DNA of 64,000 nt from Demequina sp. NBRC 110054 (GCF_002090115.1 NZ_BBRK01000006.1:434001-498000), one strand, 5' to 3'; counted from the first letter of the stretch, positions 9,435-18,706 are shown. A program made the numbers and translations. The notes: generated by a model not told the origin, from the letters alone.

Positions 9435-10931
9435 CTAGTCGCCGACGGTGAAGACGACCAGCTTCTCGGACTCGTTCCTGCCGCCGAGGTCGAACCACAG
9501 CAGGCGCGATCCATCCGAGGTCCAGAGGGGAGCCGACATCGGCGTCCCCCCGAATTCGCTCGAGAAGTAGATGTCGGTCACGTCGCCCGGATCCTCTTCC
9601 CAGCTCGCACTGAAGCCGTAGTGGGGGCCGTAGGCGTTGAAGGTCATCAAGGCACCCGATCCATCAGGCAACGCGGTCGCGAATTGCAGATCGCCCTCCG
9701 AGCTCAGCGCATCCCCGCTGAGCTTCCACGTCACCTTGGCGGCATCCACATCGACGAGGATCAGGGTCTTCTGGCCGTAGGAAGGACCCTTGACGGCCAT
9801 GACCGTGTCGTCGTCCACCCACGCGAGGGATCGCACGCGCTGCTGGGCCGCCGCGAGCATCCGGTAGCCGGTGCCGTCGGCGTCGATCACGGCGATGCCG
9901 CGCGCGTGCTTTCCCGTCTCGATCGCGAACACCGCACGCGAGCCGTCGGCGCTGAAGTGCAGCTCAGCACCCGACAGGGCCGCGGAGGCGGGCATATCCG
10001 TCGCGACGCTGTCGCCGCTGCTCACGACGTACCGCACGAGTCGGCTCGAGTCGCCCTCGGGCGACCACATGAACAGCGCGGAGCCGTCGGGCGAGAATCC
10101 CACCGCCTCCGAGTCGTCGACCTCCCACGTCGCACCGTCCTCGAGGTCGAGCAGGACGACCGTTCCCGGTACGTTGATCGCGGCCGTCGCCCCATCCGGG
10201 GAGACGTAGACGCTCGAGACCGACGCAGCAGCGATCTCGGCGATATCGCGAGACTGCCCGGTGGCGGCGTCCACCAGCGCGAGCGCGAAGGAGTCCTCGC
10301 CGTTCGGCACCGCGAGCAGAGCACGGTGGTCGTGCCCGGGCACCCACGCGCCAGCGGGGATCCCGGTCGCCGTCAGGTCCGGGCCGTTGTCCTCGCCCGA
10401 CTCGATGTCGATCAGGTGAATCTCGGCGAAGTGGTGGTCGATCGCCCCGACGATGAGCACGTAGTCGTCGTCAGGGGACAGCGCGGTGTCGTATGCCTCA
10501 GAGATCTCGAACGACCGCGCGCTCTCGCCATCGTCGAACGGGTTGGCATAGGAGGCATAGCGCTGCTCCTCGTCGGCGACCGCAGCCACGCTCGCTGATG
10601 TCGCGGGCGAGTCGGTTGCCGCTGGTGACGCGGAGGCCGCAGGCGACGCGGAGGGCGACTCCGACGCCTCGGCGGAAGCGGCCACCGTGGCCGCGGCGGA
10701 CGACGAACCGGAGGACGAGGGCGATGCGGAGTCGGACGGCGCGGCGGCGACGCTCTGCGCGGGCCCCGCGACCTGCGCCACGACGATCAGCCCGATCAGC
10801 GCGGCCGCGATCGCGGCGCTGGGCACCCATACCGTCGGCTTGCGGAACGCCTCCCACCAGCGCCTGCTGGCCGGTGCGGACACGTCGACAACTTCTCCGT
10901 CGCCAGCGTCACGCCACGCCTGCTCGTCCAT
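9435..10931 (-). CDS. Membrane-anchored WD40-like beta-propeller protein
   Basis: 498 residues. A short cytoplasmic N-terminus (RRWWEAFRKPTVWVPSA), one transmembrane segment at about residues 36-56, a Ser/Ala/Pro-rich low-complexity linker of about 70 residues, then an extracytoplasmic domain of repeated beta-propeller blades in the TolB/PD40 style (FSPDGSALFMWSPEG, FSADGSRAVFAIE, TSDGSRLLWFD). The ATG at 10931 follows AGGAGGGG. Paralogous to the next upstream gene, with the same N-terminal W-W-x-A-x-R pattern. Propellers of this kind bind partners or ligands; no catalytic motif is visible. Confidence 0.82.
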   Translation of the reverse strand: MDEQAWRDAGDGEVVDVSAPASRRWWEAFRKPTVWVPSAAIAAALIGLIVVAQVAGPAQSVAAAPSDSASPSSSGSSSAAATVAASAEASESPSASPAASASPAATDSPATSASVAAVADEEQRYASYANPFDDGESARSFEISEAYDTALSPDDDYVLIVGAIDHHFAEIHLIDIESGEDNGPDLTATGIPAGAWVPGHDHRALLAVPNGEDSFALALVDAATGQSRDIAEIAAASVSSVYVSPDGATAAINVPGTVVLLDLEDGATWEVDDSEAVGFSPDGSALFMWSPEGDSSRLVRYVVSSGDSVATDMPASAALSGAELHFSADGSRAVFAIETGKHARGIAVIDADGTGYRMLAAAQQRVRSLAWVDDDTVMAVKGPSYGQKTLILVDVDAAKVTWKLSGDALSSEGDLQFATALPDGSGALMTFNAYGPHYGFSASWEEDPGDVTDIYFSSEFGGTPMSAPLWTSDGSRLLWFDLGGRNESEKLVVFTVGD

Positions 10932-11056
10932 CCGCCACCCCTCCTCAACCTCGCGGCCTGCCCGCACAGTCAATCGACCCTCGCGCGCCCCTCGTCACGA
11001 GCAACGCCTCGTATGAGGAACGCCCGCTGGCGCCCGTCGGTTGGGGCATCACTCCT

Positions 11057-11092
11057 CGACTACTGCATCAGGTCCCGACTACTGCATCAGGT
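11057..11092. repeat. 19-bp tandem duplication at a stop codon
   Basis: CGACTACTGCATCAGGT occurs at 11057-11073 and 11076-11092 (period 19). It duplicates the last codons and stop of the upstream beta-propeller gene, so the stop region is present twice. Confidence 0.75.
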
Positions 11093-12758
11093 ACAGCCCC
11101 GTGCCGGAGCTGCCAGGCGCGATCAGCAGCCTCAGGATCTTGCCGTCGGGGCTCGCGTACGGGACTCCCGCGTCGAACCAGTCGCCGTCGAGCGACAGCG
11201 GCGCTGCCGCCGTGAGGTCCTTCGACACCACGAGCGACTGGACGTCGGTCGTGTCGCACGCGGCCGCGCGGACGATGAAACGGTTGCCGGCGACCTTCAC
11301 CGAGCCGCTGAGCCCATCGATGCGGACCTTCGAAGCGTCACCGGACTCGACGGCGATTGCATACACGGAGCTTCCCGAGCCGAAGCCGAGCGTCGTGGAG
11401 TCGGCGGTCCAGACCGGGCGCCGGGTCGTGTCTGCATCAGACCGCGCGATCACCGTGCCACTGGCGTCCGCGATGACGACCGCGGTGTCGTTGCGGTGGT
11501 CCCCTCCCACGGTGACGATCGCGAAGTGGTCGCCGTCCGGTGACCACACGGCGGTGTGGCGGTCCCATGCGCTCAGCAGGAAGCCGGAGTACTCGGCCTC
11601 GGGCCCGACGTTCACCCAGCCCGCCGTGTAGGCGCCCTCATAGCCCGAGGCCCTCTTGATGAGCGTGGCGCCTTGGAGCCCGTCCCGGTCAGCGTCGCCG
11701 AACACGACGAGCCCGCTGCCGTCGGGCGCGAACGAGGGGAAGCCCACGTGCGACAGCACCGACTCTTCGGTGCCGTCGACCAGGTCGACGAGGTAGACGT
11801 TGGTGTAGTAGCTCCACACCATCCGGTAGCGAGACGACGTGAATGTGCCGCCGTAGGCGATCGCGAGCCCGCCCGGCTCGAAGTCGTAGCCGTTGATCCG
11901 ATTCGCCGTCGCCACCACTGTCGACGAGCCGTCGCGCAGGTCGTAGACCACGAGGTCGTGGTCGCCGTCGTCGTTCTTGCTCACGTAGGCGAGCTGATCA
12001 CCCTCGTGCGACCAACGCACGGGGCTGAGGGTCTCGGGCGAGTAGTCCTTTGAGATGTTCGTCGCGGAGCCGTCGGCATCGATCAACCACACCTGCGCGC
12101 CGTTGCGCTGAAGCATCGCCACCGCGTGCTGACCGTCGGGCGCCCACTCGAGCGAATCCAGTTCCGAGGGCTTCACCTTCTTCAGGTCGCTCACCCACGA
12201 GATCTCGTCTGTGCCCTCGCCCGGGGTCGAGTCCCCGCGATCAGCTGACACATTGAAGTTGATGTCAGCGAGCGTGTCGTCGTCGGTCGACGGATAGGTG
12301 CACTTCGCGAGCGAGGAGAGCTCGACGTCCGCGAACACGTCGACCTGCTCGGGAGCATCGAGCGTGCGGGCCGGATCGGACTCGGGCGTCGCCGAGGGCG
12401 ACGGCGCGGCGGAAGCCGATGGAGACGCCGAGACGGTGACCTCGGGAACCGCGTCCTCGACGGGCGCATCCGAGGCGTCAGCGGCACTGATCGGCGCGGT
12501 CGTTGTCTCGGCGGCGCTCGACGCGGTGGCGGACGCCGTCGCAGAGGCGGCTGGCGCAGCGTCGTCGTCTCCGTCCGACATCAACGCACCAGCGGTGAGG
12601 CTGACGCCGACCACCAGGACGAGGACGCCGATGGCCGAGCCCCACGCGACGGGTCGGCGGAGGGCGCTCCACCAGCGAGTCTCGGAGCGAGGAGCCACCG
12701 GCGCGGTGCCGGCGCCGTCGCCGGGCCCTTCCCCGCCCTCGCCGCTCACCAGGTCCAC
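11079..12758 (-). CDS. Membrane-anchored beta-propeller protein, paralogue
   Basis: 559 residues with a GTG start (GAGGGGCGAG just upstream). Same plan as its neighbour: TRWWSALRRPVAWGSA at the membrane face, a transmembrane helix at about residues 40-62, a long Ala/Ser/Thr-rich linker, and a propeller with several blades ending in PDG turns (WAPDGQHAVAML, FAPDGSGLVVFG, WSPDGDHFAIVT, ASPDGKILRLL). The two genes are in tandem with 147 bases between them and presumably arose by duplication. A further in-frame GTG three codons later is an alternative start. Confidence 0.82.
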   Translation of the reverse strand: MDLVSGEGGEGPGDGAGTAPVAPRSETRWWSALRRPVAWGSAIGVLVLVVGVSLTAGALMSDGDDDAAPAASATASATASSAAETTTAPISAADASDAPVEDAVPEVTVSASPSASAAPSPSATPESDPARTLDAPEQVDVFADVELSSLAKCTYPSTDDDTLADINFNVSADRGDSTPGEGTDEISWVSDLKKVKPSELDSLEWAPDGQHAVAMLQRNGAQVWLIDADGSATNISKDYSPETLSPVRWSHEGDQLAYVSKNDDGDHDLVVYDLRDGSSTVVATANRINGYDFEPGGLAIAYGGTFTSSRYRMVWSYYTNVYLVDLVDGTEESVLSHVGFPSFAPDGSGLVVFGDADRDGLQGATLIKRASGYEGAYTAGWVNVGPEAEYSGFLLSAWDRHTAVWSPDGDHFAIVTVGGDHRNDTAVVIADASGTVIARSDADTTRRPVWTADSTTLGFGSGSSVYAIAVESGDASKVRIDGLSGSVKVAGNRFIVRAAACDTTDVQSLVVSKDLTAAAPLSLDGDWFDAGVPYASPDGKILRLLIAPGSSGTGLYLMQ

Positions 12759-12993
12759 CTCGCCCCTCGAATCTTCACCACTGCGCTCTCACCCCTCGCA
12801 ACTCAGGCCGTCAACCCCCGTCGACGGCCGGTCTCGTGAACCGTATCGAGCACCCGCGCCGGCCGGGTGTCCCCCTGGTCACGAACCGGTCACGACTTGG
12901 TGTCGGAGGCTCCGACCACACCCGCCCGGCGCAGGTCTCACCCTTAGAACGGGGCAGACGCGGGATCGGTTGGGGTGGGATCCCGAAGACCGC

Positions 12994-13027
12994 CGAGGGC
13001 CCCGGGAGCATGCTCCCGGGGCCCTCG
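12994..13027. terminator. Terminator downstream of ilvD
   Basis: A 34-base perfect palindrome, CGAGGGCCCCGGGAGCA and its complement, ends 15 bases before the ilvD stop on the minus strand. Confidence 0.8.
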
Positions 13028-13041
13028 AAACCGCGTGCGGA

Positions 13042-14739
13042 TCAGGCGAGGATCGCGCCCTTGGAAGCCGACTGCACCAGCTTCTGGTAGCGGCCGAGCA
13101 CGCCCTTGGTGAAGCGCGGCGCGATGGGCTCCCAGCCCACCTTGCGGGCCTCCATCTCCTCCTCGGTGACGTGCAGCTCGAGCGAGCCGTCCGCGACGTT
13201 GAGGGTGATCTTGTCTCCGTCCTTGACGAACGCGATGGGGCCGCCGTCAACGGCCTCGGGGGCCATGTGGCCGACGCACAGGCCGGTCGTGCCGCCCGAG
13301 AAGCGACCGTCGGTCACGAGCAGCACGTCCTTGCCCAGGCCCGCACCCTTGATTGCCGCGGTGATGGCGAGCATCTCGCGCATGCCGGGTCCGCCCTTGG
13401 GGCCCTCGTAGCGGATGACGACGCAGTCGCCCTTCTTGATCTCGCCGGCCTCGAGCGCGTCGAGCGCCGCGCGCTCGCGGTCGAAGACACGCGCCGTGGC
13501 CTCGAACACCGAGTCGTCGAAGCCCGCGGACTTCACGACGGCGCCCTCGGGGGCGAGCGAGCCCTTGAGGATCGTGATGCCGCCCGACTTGTGGATCGGG
13601 TTGTTGAGCGCACGGACCACGCGGCCGTCGATCGTGGCCGGCTTGAGCTCGGCCATGTTCTCCGCGAGCGTCTTGCCGGTGACGGTCATGACGTCGCCGT
13701 GCATGAGGCCCGCCTCGAGCAGCGTGTTCATGACCGCGGGCACGCCGCCCACGCGGTCGACGTCGTTCATCACGAACTGGCCGAACGGCTTGAGGTCGCC
13801 CAGGTGCGGGACGTCGGCCGCGATCCGCGCGAAGTCGTCGAGCGTGAGGTCGACCTCGGCCTCGTTCGCGATCGCGAGGAGGTGCAGCACCGCGTTGGTC
13901 GAGCCGCCGAAGGCCATGACGACGGCGATCGCGTTCTCGAACGCCTCCTTCGTCATGATGTCGCGCGCCGTGATGCCCTTCTTGAGCATGTTCACGACGG
14001 CCTCGCCCGACTTGTGCGCGTAGTAGTCGCGGCGGCGGTCGGGGCTGGGCGGGGAGGCGGAGCCAGGCACCGACATGCCCAGCGCCTCGCCGACGGAGGC
14101 CATCGTGTTGGCGGTGTACATGCCGCCGCACGCGCCCTCGCCGGGGCAGATCGCCTTCTCGATCGCGAGGCGGTCCTCCTCGGACATGAGGCCAGCGGAG
14201 CACGCGCCGACGGCCTCGAACGCGTCGATGATCGTGACGTCCTTGCTCGTGCCGTCGGACAGCGTGACGTGGCCCGGCATGATCGAGCCCGCGTACAGGA
14301 ACACCGAGGCGAGGTCGAGGCGCGCGGCGGCCATGAGCATGCCGGGCAGCGACTTGTCGCAGCCCGCGAGCAGCACGGAGCCGTCGAGACGCTCGGCGAG
14401 CATCACGGTCTCGACCGAGTCGGCGATGAGGTCGCGCGACACGAGCGAGTAGTGCATGCCCTCGTGGCCCATCGAGATGCCGTCGGAGACGGAGATCGTG
14501 CCGAACTCGAGCGGGTAGCCGCCGGCGGCGTGCACACCCTCCTTCGAGCCCTGCGCGAGGCGCTGGAGGGACAGGTTGCAGGGGGTGATCTCGTTCCACG
14601 AACTGGCGATGCCGATCTGGGGCTTCGCGAAGTCGTCGTCGCCGAGGCCCACGGCACGAAGCATGCCGCGCGAGGCAGTCGCCTCGAGGCCATCGGTCAC
14701 CTGGCGGGAACGGGGCTTGATGTCCGGCGTCTCTGTCAT
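13042..14739 (-). CDS. ilvD: Dihydroxy-acid dehydratase
   Basis: Iron-sulfur dehydratase for the third common step of Val/Ile synthesis. 565 residues. Cluster cysteines lie in [20 protein letters not shown] and [14 protein letters not shown]; the C-terminal [18 protein letters not shown] is the family signature. The ATG at 14739 is 7 bases after a TAGACT hexamer on its own strand, so the mRNA looks leaderless and the frame upstream of it (to 14817) is not coding. Unlinked from ilvBNC-leuB and divergent from the MerR gene. Confidence 0.95.
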   Translation of the reverse strand: MTETPDIKPRSRQVTDGLEATASRGMLRAVGLGDDDFAKPQIGIASSWNEITPCNLSLQRLAQGSKEGVHAAGGYPLEFGTISVSDGISMGHEGMHYSLVSRDLIADSVETVMLAERLDGSVLLAGCDKSLPGMLMAAARLDLASVFLYAGSIMPGHVTLSDGTSKDVTIIDAFEAVGACSAGLMSEEDRLAIEKAICPGEGACGGMYTANTMASVGEALGMSVPGSASPPSPDRRRDYYAHKSGEAVVNMLKKGITARDIMTKEAFENAIAVVMAFGGSTNAVLHLLAIANEAEVDLTLDDFARIAADVPHLGDLKPFGQFVMNDVDRVGGVPAVMNTLLEAGLMHGDVMTVTGKTLAENMAELKPATIDGRVVRALNNPIHKSGGITILKGSLAPEGAVVKSAGFDDSVFEATARVFDRERAALDALEAGEIKKGDCVVIRYEGPKGGPGMREMLAITAAIKGAGLGKDVLLVTDGRFSGGTTGLCVGHMAPEAVDGGPIAFVKDGDKITLNVADGSLELHVTEEEMEARKVGWEPIAPRFTKGVLGRYQKLVQSASKGAILA

Positions 14740-14746
14740 GAGGCTG

Positions 14747-14752
14747 AGTCTA
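14747..14752 (-). promoter_or_regulatory. -10 element of ilvD
   Basis: TAGACT on the minus strand, 7 bases before the ilvD ATG. No good -35 was recognised. Confidence 0.45.
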
Positions 14753-14796
14753 GGACCGGGACGATGCGTGTTCTCGCGCACGCGCAGAAACACGGG

Positions 14797-14827
14797 TTGC
14801 GCTTGACGTGGCGTCAACTTCTACGCT
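14797..14827 (+). promoter_or_regulatory. MerR-type promoter of the TipA-like gene
   Basis: TTGCGC (14797-14802) and TACGCT (14822-14827) are separated by 19 bases, and that spacer carries the perfect dyad TTGACG-tgg-CGTCAA (14803-14817). A long spacer filled by a dyad is the hallmark of promoters activated by MerR-family proteins. The ATG is 7 bases after the -10. Confidence 0.7.
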
Positions 14828-14834
14828 GGTCATC

Positions 14835-15596
14835 ATGACGACGACGGACACCACCTGGGACACCGCGCAGGTCGCCCGCATGAGCGGGGTGACGAGCCGC
14901 ACCCTGCGCCACTACGACGCGACAGGCCTGCTCTCCCCCGCCTGGACGGGATCCGACGGCCGCCGCCACTACGGCCGCGAGGAGCTGCTGCGCCTGCAGC
15001 ACATCCTCACCCTGCGCGAGCTCGGCACGAGCCTCGACCGCATCGGCCAGATCGTCGACGCCGACGATCCCACGACCACGGTCGCGCTCCTGCGCGACCA
15101 CCTCGGCGCCCTCACCGCCGAGCGCGACCGCTACGCACGCCTCGCCTCGACGGTGGCGCGCACCATCGACTCTCTCGAGAGAGGCAGACCCATGACCGAC
15201 GACCAGCTGTTCGACGGCTTCGCCCACAAGAAATACGAGCCCGAGGCCCGCGAGCGCTGGGGCGACGACGCCGTCGACCGCTCCAACGCGAAGTGGGAGG
15301 CTCTCGGCAAGGACGGCCAGCAGCGCCACCTCGACACGCACCGCGAGGTGGTCGAGGCGCTCGGAGCCGCGATCCGGGTCGGCTTCGCGCCAGACAGCCC
15401 CGAGGTGCAGGAGATCGTCGCGAAGCACTACGCGTGGGTCTCGCTGTTCTGGACCCCGACCCTGGAGACGTACAAGGGCCTCACGCAGATGTACGTCGAC
15501 GACGAGCGCTTCCGCCGCAACTACGACGAGGTCGCGCCAGGCGCCGCCGAGCTGCTGCGGGACGCCGCCGACGTCTGGGCGGACAGGAACCTGTAG
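14835..15596 (+). CDS. MerR-family regulator with TipAS ligand domain
   Basis: 253 residues. N-terminal MerR winged helix (TAQVARMSGVTSRTLRHYD, residues 9-27; wing with GRRHYGREE), a coiled-coil segment to about residue 115, then a TipAS-type antibiotic-recognition domain (KKYEPEARERWG ... WVSLFWTPTLETYKGLTQMYVDDERF). In TipA this domain traps thiopeptide antibiotics and turns the protein into an activator of its own promoter. The MerR-type promoter just upstream supports autoregulation. No resistance gene is adjacent, so the target set beyond itself is unknown. Confidence 0.92.
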   Translation: MTTTDTTWDTAQVARMSGVTSRTLRHYDATGLLSPAWTGSDGRRHYGREELLRLQHILTLRELGTSLDRIGQIVDADDPTTTVALLRDHLGALTAERDRYARLASTVARTIDSLERGRPMTDDQLFDGFAHKKYEPEARERWGDDAVDRSNAKWEALGKDGQQRHLDTHREVVEALGAAIRVGFAPDSPEVQEIVAKHYAWVSLFWTPTLETYKGLTQMYVDDERFRRNYDEVAPGAAELLRDAADVWADRNL

Positions 15597-15667
15597 GCCC
15601 CGCGAGGCGAAGCCAGAAGGCCGAGCCGAGGCCCGCGCCGCGGCCCCAGAAATTCTTGGACGCTTGC

Positions 15668-15693
15668 GGAATAGAGAAGGACCTTGCCAGGTT
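15668..15693 (+). promoter_or_regulatory. Sigma-R/SigH-type promoter of FMN reductase gene 1
   Basis: GGAAT (15668-15672), exactly 18 bases, GTT (15691-15693). This matches the GGAAT-N18-GTT consensus of the actinobacterial thiol-oxidative-stress sigma factor. Confidence 0.7.
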
Positions 15694-15760
15694 GTGCCCC
15701 TCAGCAGGGCGGATGGAACCTCGCGCGATGACGGTCGTGCCTGACTGAAAGGCATGACCC

Positions 15761-16504
15761 ATGGCTCATTTCGGACTGATGATCGGCCCCCTCCCCGAGG
15801 CTCGCACCACTCGACGGCTCGCGGCGCTGATCCACCGCCTGATGCCACAGGGGCACCAGCTCACCGAGCTGCTCTACACCGCGTTGCCCGGCCACACCCC
15901 GTACACCGATGTGCCGACCCCCGCCGCGGGCCTCGAATGGCAGCGCACGGTGGCCTCGCTCGACGCGCTCATCATCGTCGCACCCACGCACACCCGCTCG
16001 ATCCCTGGGGTGCTCAAGAACGCCCTCGACTGGGCCGGCGCCGACTCCGACACCGGCCAGCTCGCGGGCAAGCCGGTGGCGATCGCGGGTGCGGCCGCCG
16101 AGGGTCAGGCGACGTTCGCGGCACTGCAGCACCTGCGCACCGTCCTCGTGGACGCCGGGGCGACGCTGCTGGGTCAGCCCGAGCGCAGCCTCGAGATCTC
16201 CGAGTTCGCGCTCGAGGACGGCGGCCAGTGCACCGACCCCGTGCTGTTCGGGAAGGTCCAGGAGCTCCTCGGCGCAGCGGTGGGTCACGCTCTGCACGAG
16301 ATCCGCGCCGCCGAGGCGCGGCACGGCATCCTGAGCGGCGGCGCGGGCCCGTCCCCGATCAGCCCGATGTCCGGCATCCCGACGCAGGAGTCGACCGCAC
16401 CGATGAGCCCGCCCGTGGGTGTCCCGGTGCGCCAGTCGATCGGGCCCGTGAGCCCGGCGACGGGCGTCGTCGCCGTTCCGGGAGCCGCGCATCCGGCCAG
16501 GTGA
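15761..16504 (+). CDS. NADPH-dependent FMN reductase-like protein with repetitive tail
   Basis: 247 residues. Residues 1-190 form a flavodoxin-like FMN reductase fold; VAPTHTRSIPGVLKNALDW near residue 75 corresponds to the family FMN-binding signature SPEYxxSxPGxLKNAxDW, here with Thr-His instead of Glu-Tyr. Residues 193-247 are an unusual Pro/Ser/Gly-rich tail made of about three diverged units of 15-16 residues. Predicted role: NAD(P)H-dependent flavin or quinone reduction in oxidative stress, in keeping with the sigma-R type promoter. The start is the ATG at 15761 with a weak AAAGG site. Confidence 0.82.
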   Translation: MAHFGLMIGPLPEARTTRRLAALIHRLMPQGHQLTELLYTALPGHTPYTDVPTPAAGLEWQRTVASLDALIIVAPTHTRSIPGVLKNALDWAGADSDTGQLAGKPVAIAGAAAEGQATFAALQHLRTVLVDAGATLLGQPERSLEISEFALEDGGQCTDPVLFGKVQELLGAAVGHALHEIRAAEARHGILSGGAGPSPISPMSGIPTQESTAPMSPPVGVPVRQSIGPVSPATGVVAVPGAAHPAR

Positions 16505-16559
16505 GACACCTTTCTCAACACCTGTAAGACATTCGATTTGCTTGTATCGCCAACCTCTT

Positions 16560-16585
16560 GGAATAGTTGAATTGTCATCCAAGTT
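16560..16585 (+). promoter_or_regulatory. Sigma-R/SigH-type promoter of FMN reductase gene 2
   Basis: GGAAT (16560-16564), exactly 18 bases, GTT (16583-16585): a second perfect GGAAT-N18-GTT, the same as before the neighbouring paralogue. Confidence 0.72.
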
Positions 16586-16647
16586 GTAGATGGCAGCGGC
16601 GCGGACGCCGCGCCCACCCCTTCACTCTTTCCAGAGGAGACCTCGTC

Positions 16648-17211
16648 ATGCCCCGCATCGGAATCATCGTCGGCTCGACCGCGAGCGCGTCCATCAACCG
16701 GAAGGTCGCCAAGGCCATGGCCACCTACCTGCCCGAGGGCTTCGAGGTCGAGTTCCTCGACTTCTCGGCGCTGCCCTTCTACAACTACGAGCTCGAGGCG
16801 GAGTGGCCGGCCGAGGCGACAGCGTGGAAGAACTCGATCGAGTCGGCCGACGGGATCATCATCGTCACCCCCGAGTACTCGCGCTCGATCCCGGGCGCCC
16901 TCAAGAACGCGCTCGACTGGTCCGCCCGCCCGTGGGGCAAGGCCTCCTTCAACGGCAAGCCCACCGCAGTCATGGGCGCATCGGTGGGCGCGAGCGGCGC
17001 CGCGATGGCGCAGCAGCACCTGCGCAACATCCTCGCGCACTTCAACGCCCCGACCATGGGTCAGCCCGAGACCTTCTTCCACTTCAACGCCGAGGTCTTC
17101 GGCGCCGACGGCTCCGTCCAGGACGAGTCCACGGCCGCCGTCCTGCGGGGCTTCGCCGAGGCCGCCGCGGCCTTCATCGGCTCGCACGTGACCGAGCCCG
17201 CCTCGGCGTAA
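16648..17211 (+). CDS. NADPH-dependent FMN reductase
   Basis: 187 residues. GIIVGSTASASINRKVA (phosphate loop near residue 5) and TPEYSRSIPGALKNALDW (residues 71-88) are the FMN-binding segments of the NADPH-dependent FMN reductase family, which reduces FMN, quinones or azo compounds in the cytosol. AGAGGAGA precedes the ATG at 16648. Paralogue of the gene just upstream but without its repetitive tail, and with the canonical SPEY-type motif. Its own GGAAT-N18-GTT promoter suggests co-induction by thiol oxidation. Confidence 0.9.
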   Translation: MPRIGIIVGSTASASINRKVAKAMATYLPEGFEVEFLDFSALPFYNYELEAEWPAEATAWKNSIESADGIIIVTPEYSRSIPGALKNALDWSARPWGKASFNGKPTAVMGASVGASGAAMAQQHLRNILAHFNAPTMGQPETFFHFNAEVFGADGSVQDESTAAVLRGFAEAAAAFIGSHVTEPASA

Positions 17212-17279
17212 CCACACACCTGTCCCCGTCCCCCACCCCCGGACGGCGAGGGCATCGAGGCGCGCCGTCACTGTCGCGC

Positions 17280-17327
17280 CATCGACGGAGGGCCCGTCGG
17301 ACCTGGAGAACCCAGGTGCGGAGGGCC
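17280..17327 (+). terminator. Probable terminator
   Basis: ACCTGG-agaa-CCCAGGT hairpin nested between two GGGCCC blocks that can also pair, between the FMN reductase and photolyase genes. No U-run. Confidence 0.4.
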
Positions 17328-17388
17328 CTTCGCCATGCCACGGGCTCCCAAGCGGAATTCTGGGCCGGTCCGGCGCCTTGATACAGGC

Positions 17389-18702
17389 ATGACTCTGTGG
17401 TGGGCACGACGCGACCTTCGGCTGGCCGACAACCCCGCACTCCTCGAGGCCCAGGCAGACGGACCCGCCGCCGCGGTGTTCGCCTGGACCCCCGCGCTTC
17501 ACTTCTGGTCGGGCCGGCGCCGCGCGCACCTCGCACGCGTCCTCTGGAGCCTCGATCAGGACACCGACGGAGCACTCGGAGTCCGGCGCGGCCCGGCCCC
17601 CGACGTCGTCCTGGCGGCCGCCCGCGAGACCGACTCCCGCATCGTCCATGCGGCACGCGAGTTCAGCCCCGCCGGGGTGCGCGAGCAGGAGGAGGTACGC
17701 GCGGCGCTCGAGGCTGACGGCCGCGAGCTGCACCTGATCGGCAGCCCGTACGCCGTCGCCCCCGGCCGCGTCACCAAGTCCGACGGGACCCCGTACAAGG
17801 TGTTCACGCCCTTCTCGCATGCGTGGCGCGACCACGGCTGGCACTCCCCCGCCCCTACGGCGGACGCGTCTTCGATGCGCGCGCTCACCTCCGACATGAG
17901 CCTCGACCAGCAGGCGGCGCACGGCGACGCCGAGGACCCGCTGTCGGAGACCCACGAGTTCCGCGAGTCGCAGATCCTTGAGGACCTGCGAGCCTTCATC
18001 GAGGGCGATCTGGCTCGCTACGCCGCCGAGCGCGACCGCCCCGACCTCGACTCCACGTCGCACCTGTCGGTGCCGCTCGCCTTCGGCCAGCTCCACCCGC
18101 GCACGATCCTCGCCGCCACGGGCGCCGTGAGGTCCGATGCGGCGCGCGTGTTCGAGTCCGAGGTCGCCTGGCGGGAGTTCCACGCGGACGTCCTCCACCA
18201 TCATCCGTCGGCCCAGAGGGAGTCCCTCACCCCGGTGCTCCCGGACGATGCGTGGGTCACCGGACGTGATGCGAACGATGCCTTCCGCGCGTGGCGCCTG
18301 GGCGAGACGGGCTTCCCGCTCGTCGACGCCGGGATGCGCCAGCTCGCCGCGACGGGGACGATGCACAACCGGGTCCGCATGGTCGTCGCGAGCTTCCTGG
18401 TGAAGGACCTCCATGTGCCGTGGCAGCGGGGCGCCGACCACTTCAGGCGCGCTCTGCTCGACTACGACCACGCCCAGAACCAGCTCAACTGGCAGTGGGT
18501 CGCGGGCACCGGCAGGGACGCCTCCCCTTTCTTCCGGATCTTCAATCCCGAGACCCAGGCGGAGAAGTTCGACCCCGACCGGCGCTACCGGCGGAGGTGG
18601 ATCCCCGAGCTCGACACGCCCGGGTATCCGATGCCGATGGTCGACCACAAGGCCGAGCGCGAGGTGTCGCTCGCGGCACTGAAGCAGCGCAAATCGGTCT
18701 AA
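17389..18702 (+). CDS. Deoxyribodipyrimidine photolyase (class I type)
   Basis: Light-driven repair of UV pyrimidine dimers. 437 residues. N-terminal antenna-chromophore Rossmann domain starting TLWWARRDLRLADNPAL, then the helical FAD domain with WREFHADVLHHHP, TGFPLVDAGMRQLAATGTMHNRVRM and ...DADFANNNW-equivalent DHAQNQLNWQWVAGTG. The last stretches are the photolyase/cryptochrome signature and the dimer-binding Trp region. I used the ATG at 17389 because the family begins there; an ATG at 17335 would add 18 residues unlike the family. A cryptochrome role cannot be excluded. Confidence 0.9.
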   Translation: MTLWWARRDLRLADNPALLEAQADGPAAAVFAWTPALHFWSGRRRAHLARVLWSLDQDTDGALGVRRGPAPDVVLAAARETDSRIVHAAREFSPAGVREQEEVRAALEADGRELHLIGSPYAVAPGRVTKSDGTPYKVFTPFSHAWRDHGWHSPAPTADASSMRALTSDMSLDQQAAHGDAEDPLSETHEFRESQILEDLRAFIEGDLARYAAERDRPDLDSTSHLSVPLAFGQLHPRTILAATGAVRSDAARVFESEVAWREFHADVLHHHPSAQRESLTPVLPDDAWVTGRDANDAFRAWRLGETGFPLVDAGMRQLAATGTMHNRVRMVVASFLVKDLHVPWQRGADHFRRALLDYDHAQNQLNWQWVAGTGRDASPFFRIFNPETQAEKFDPDRRYRRRWIPELDTPGYPMPMVDHKAEREVSLAALKQRKSV

Positions 18703-18706
18703 AAAG

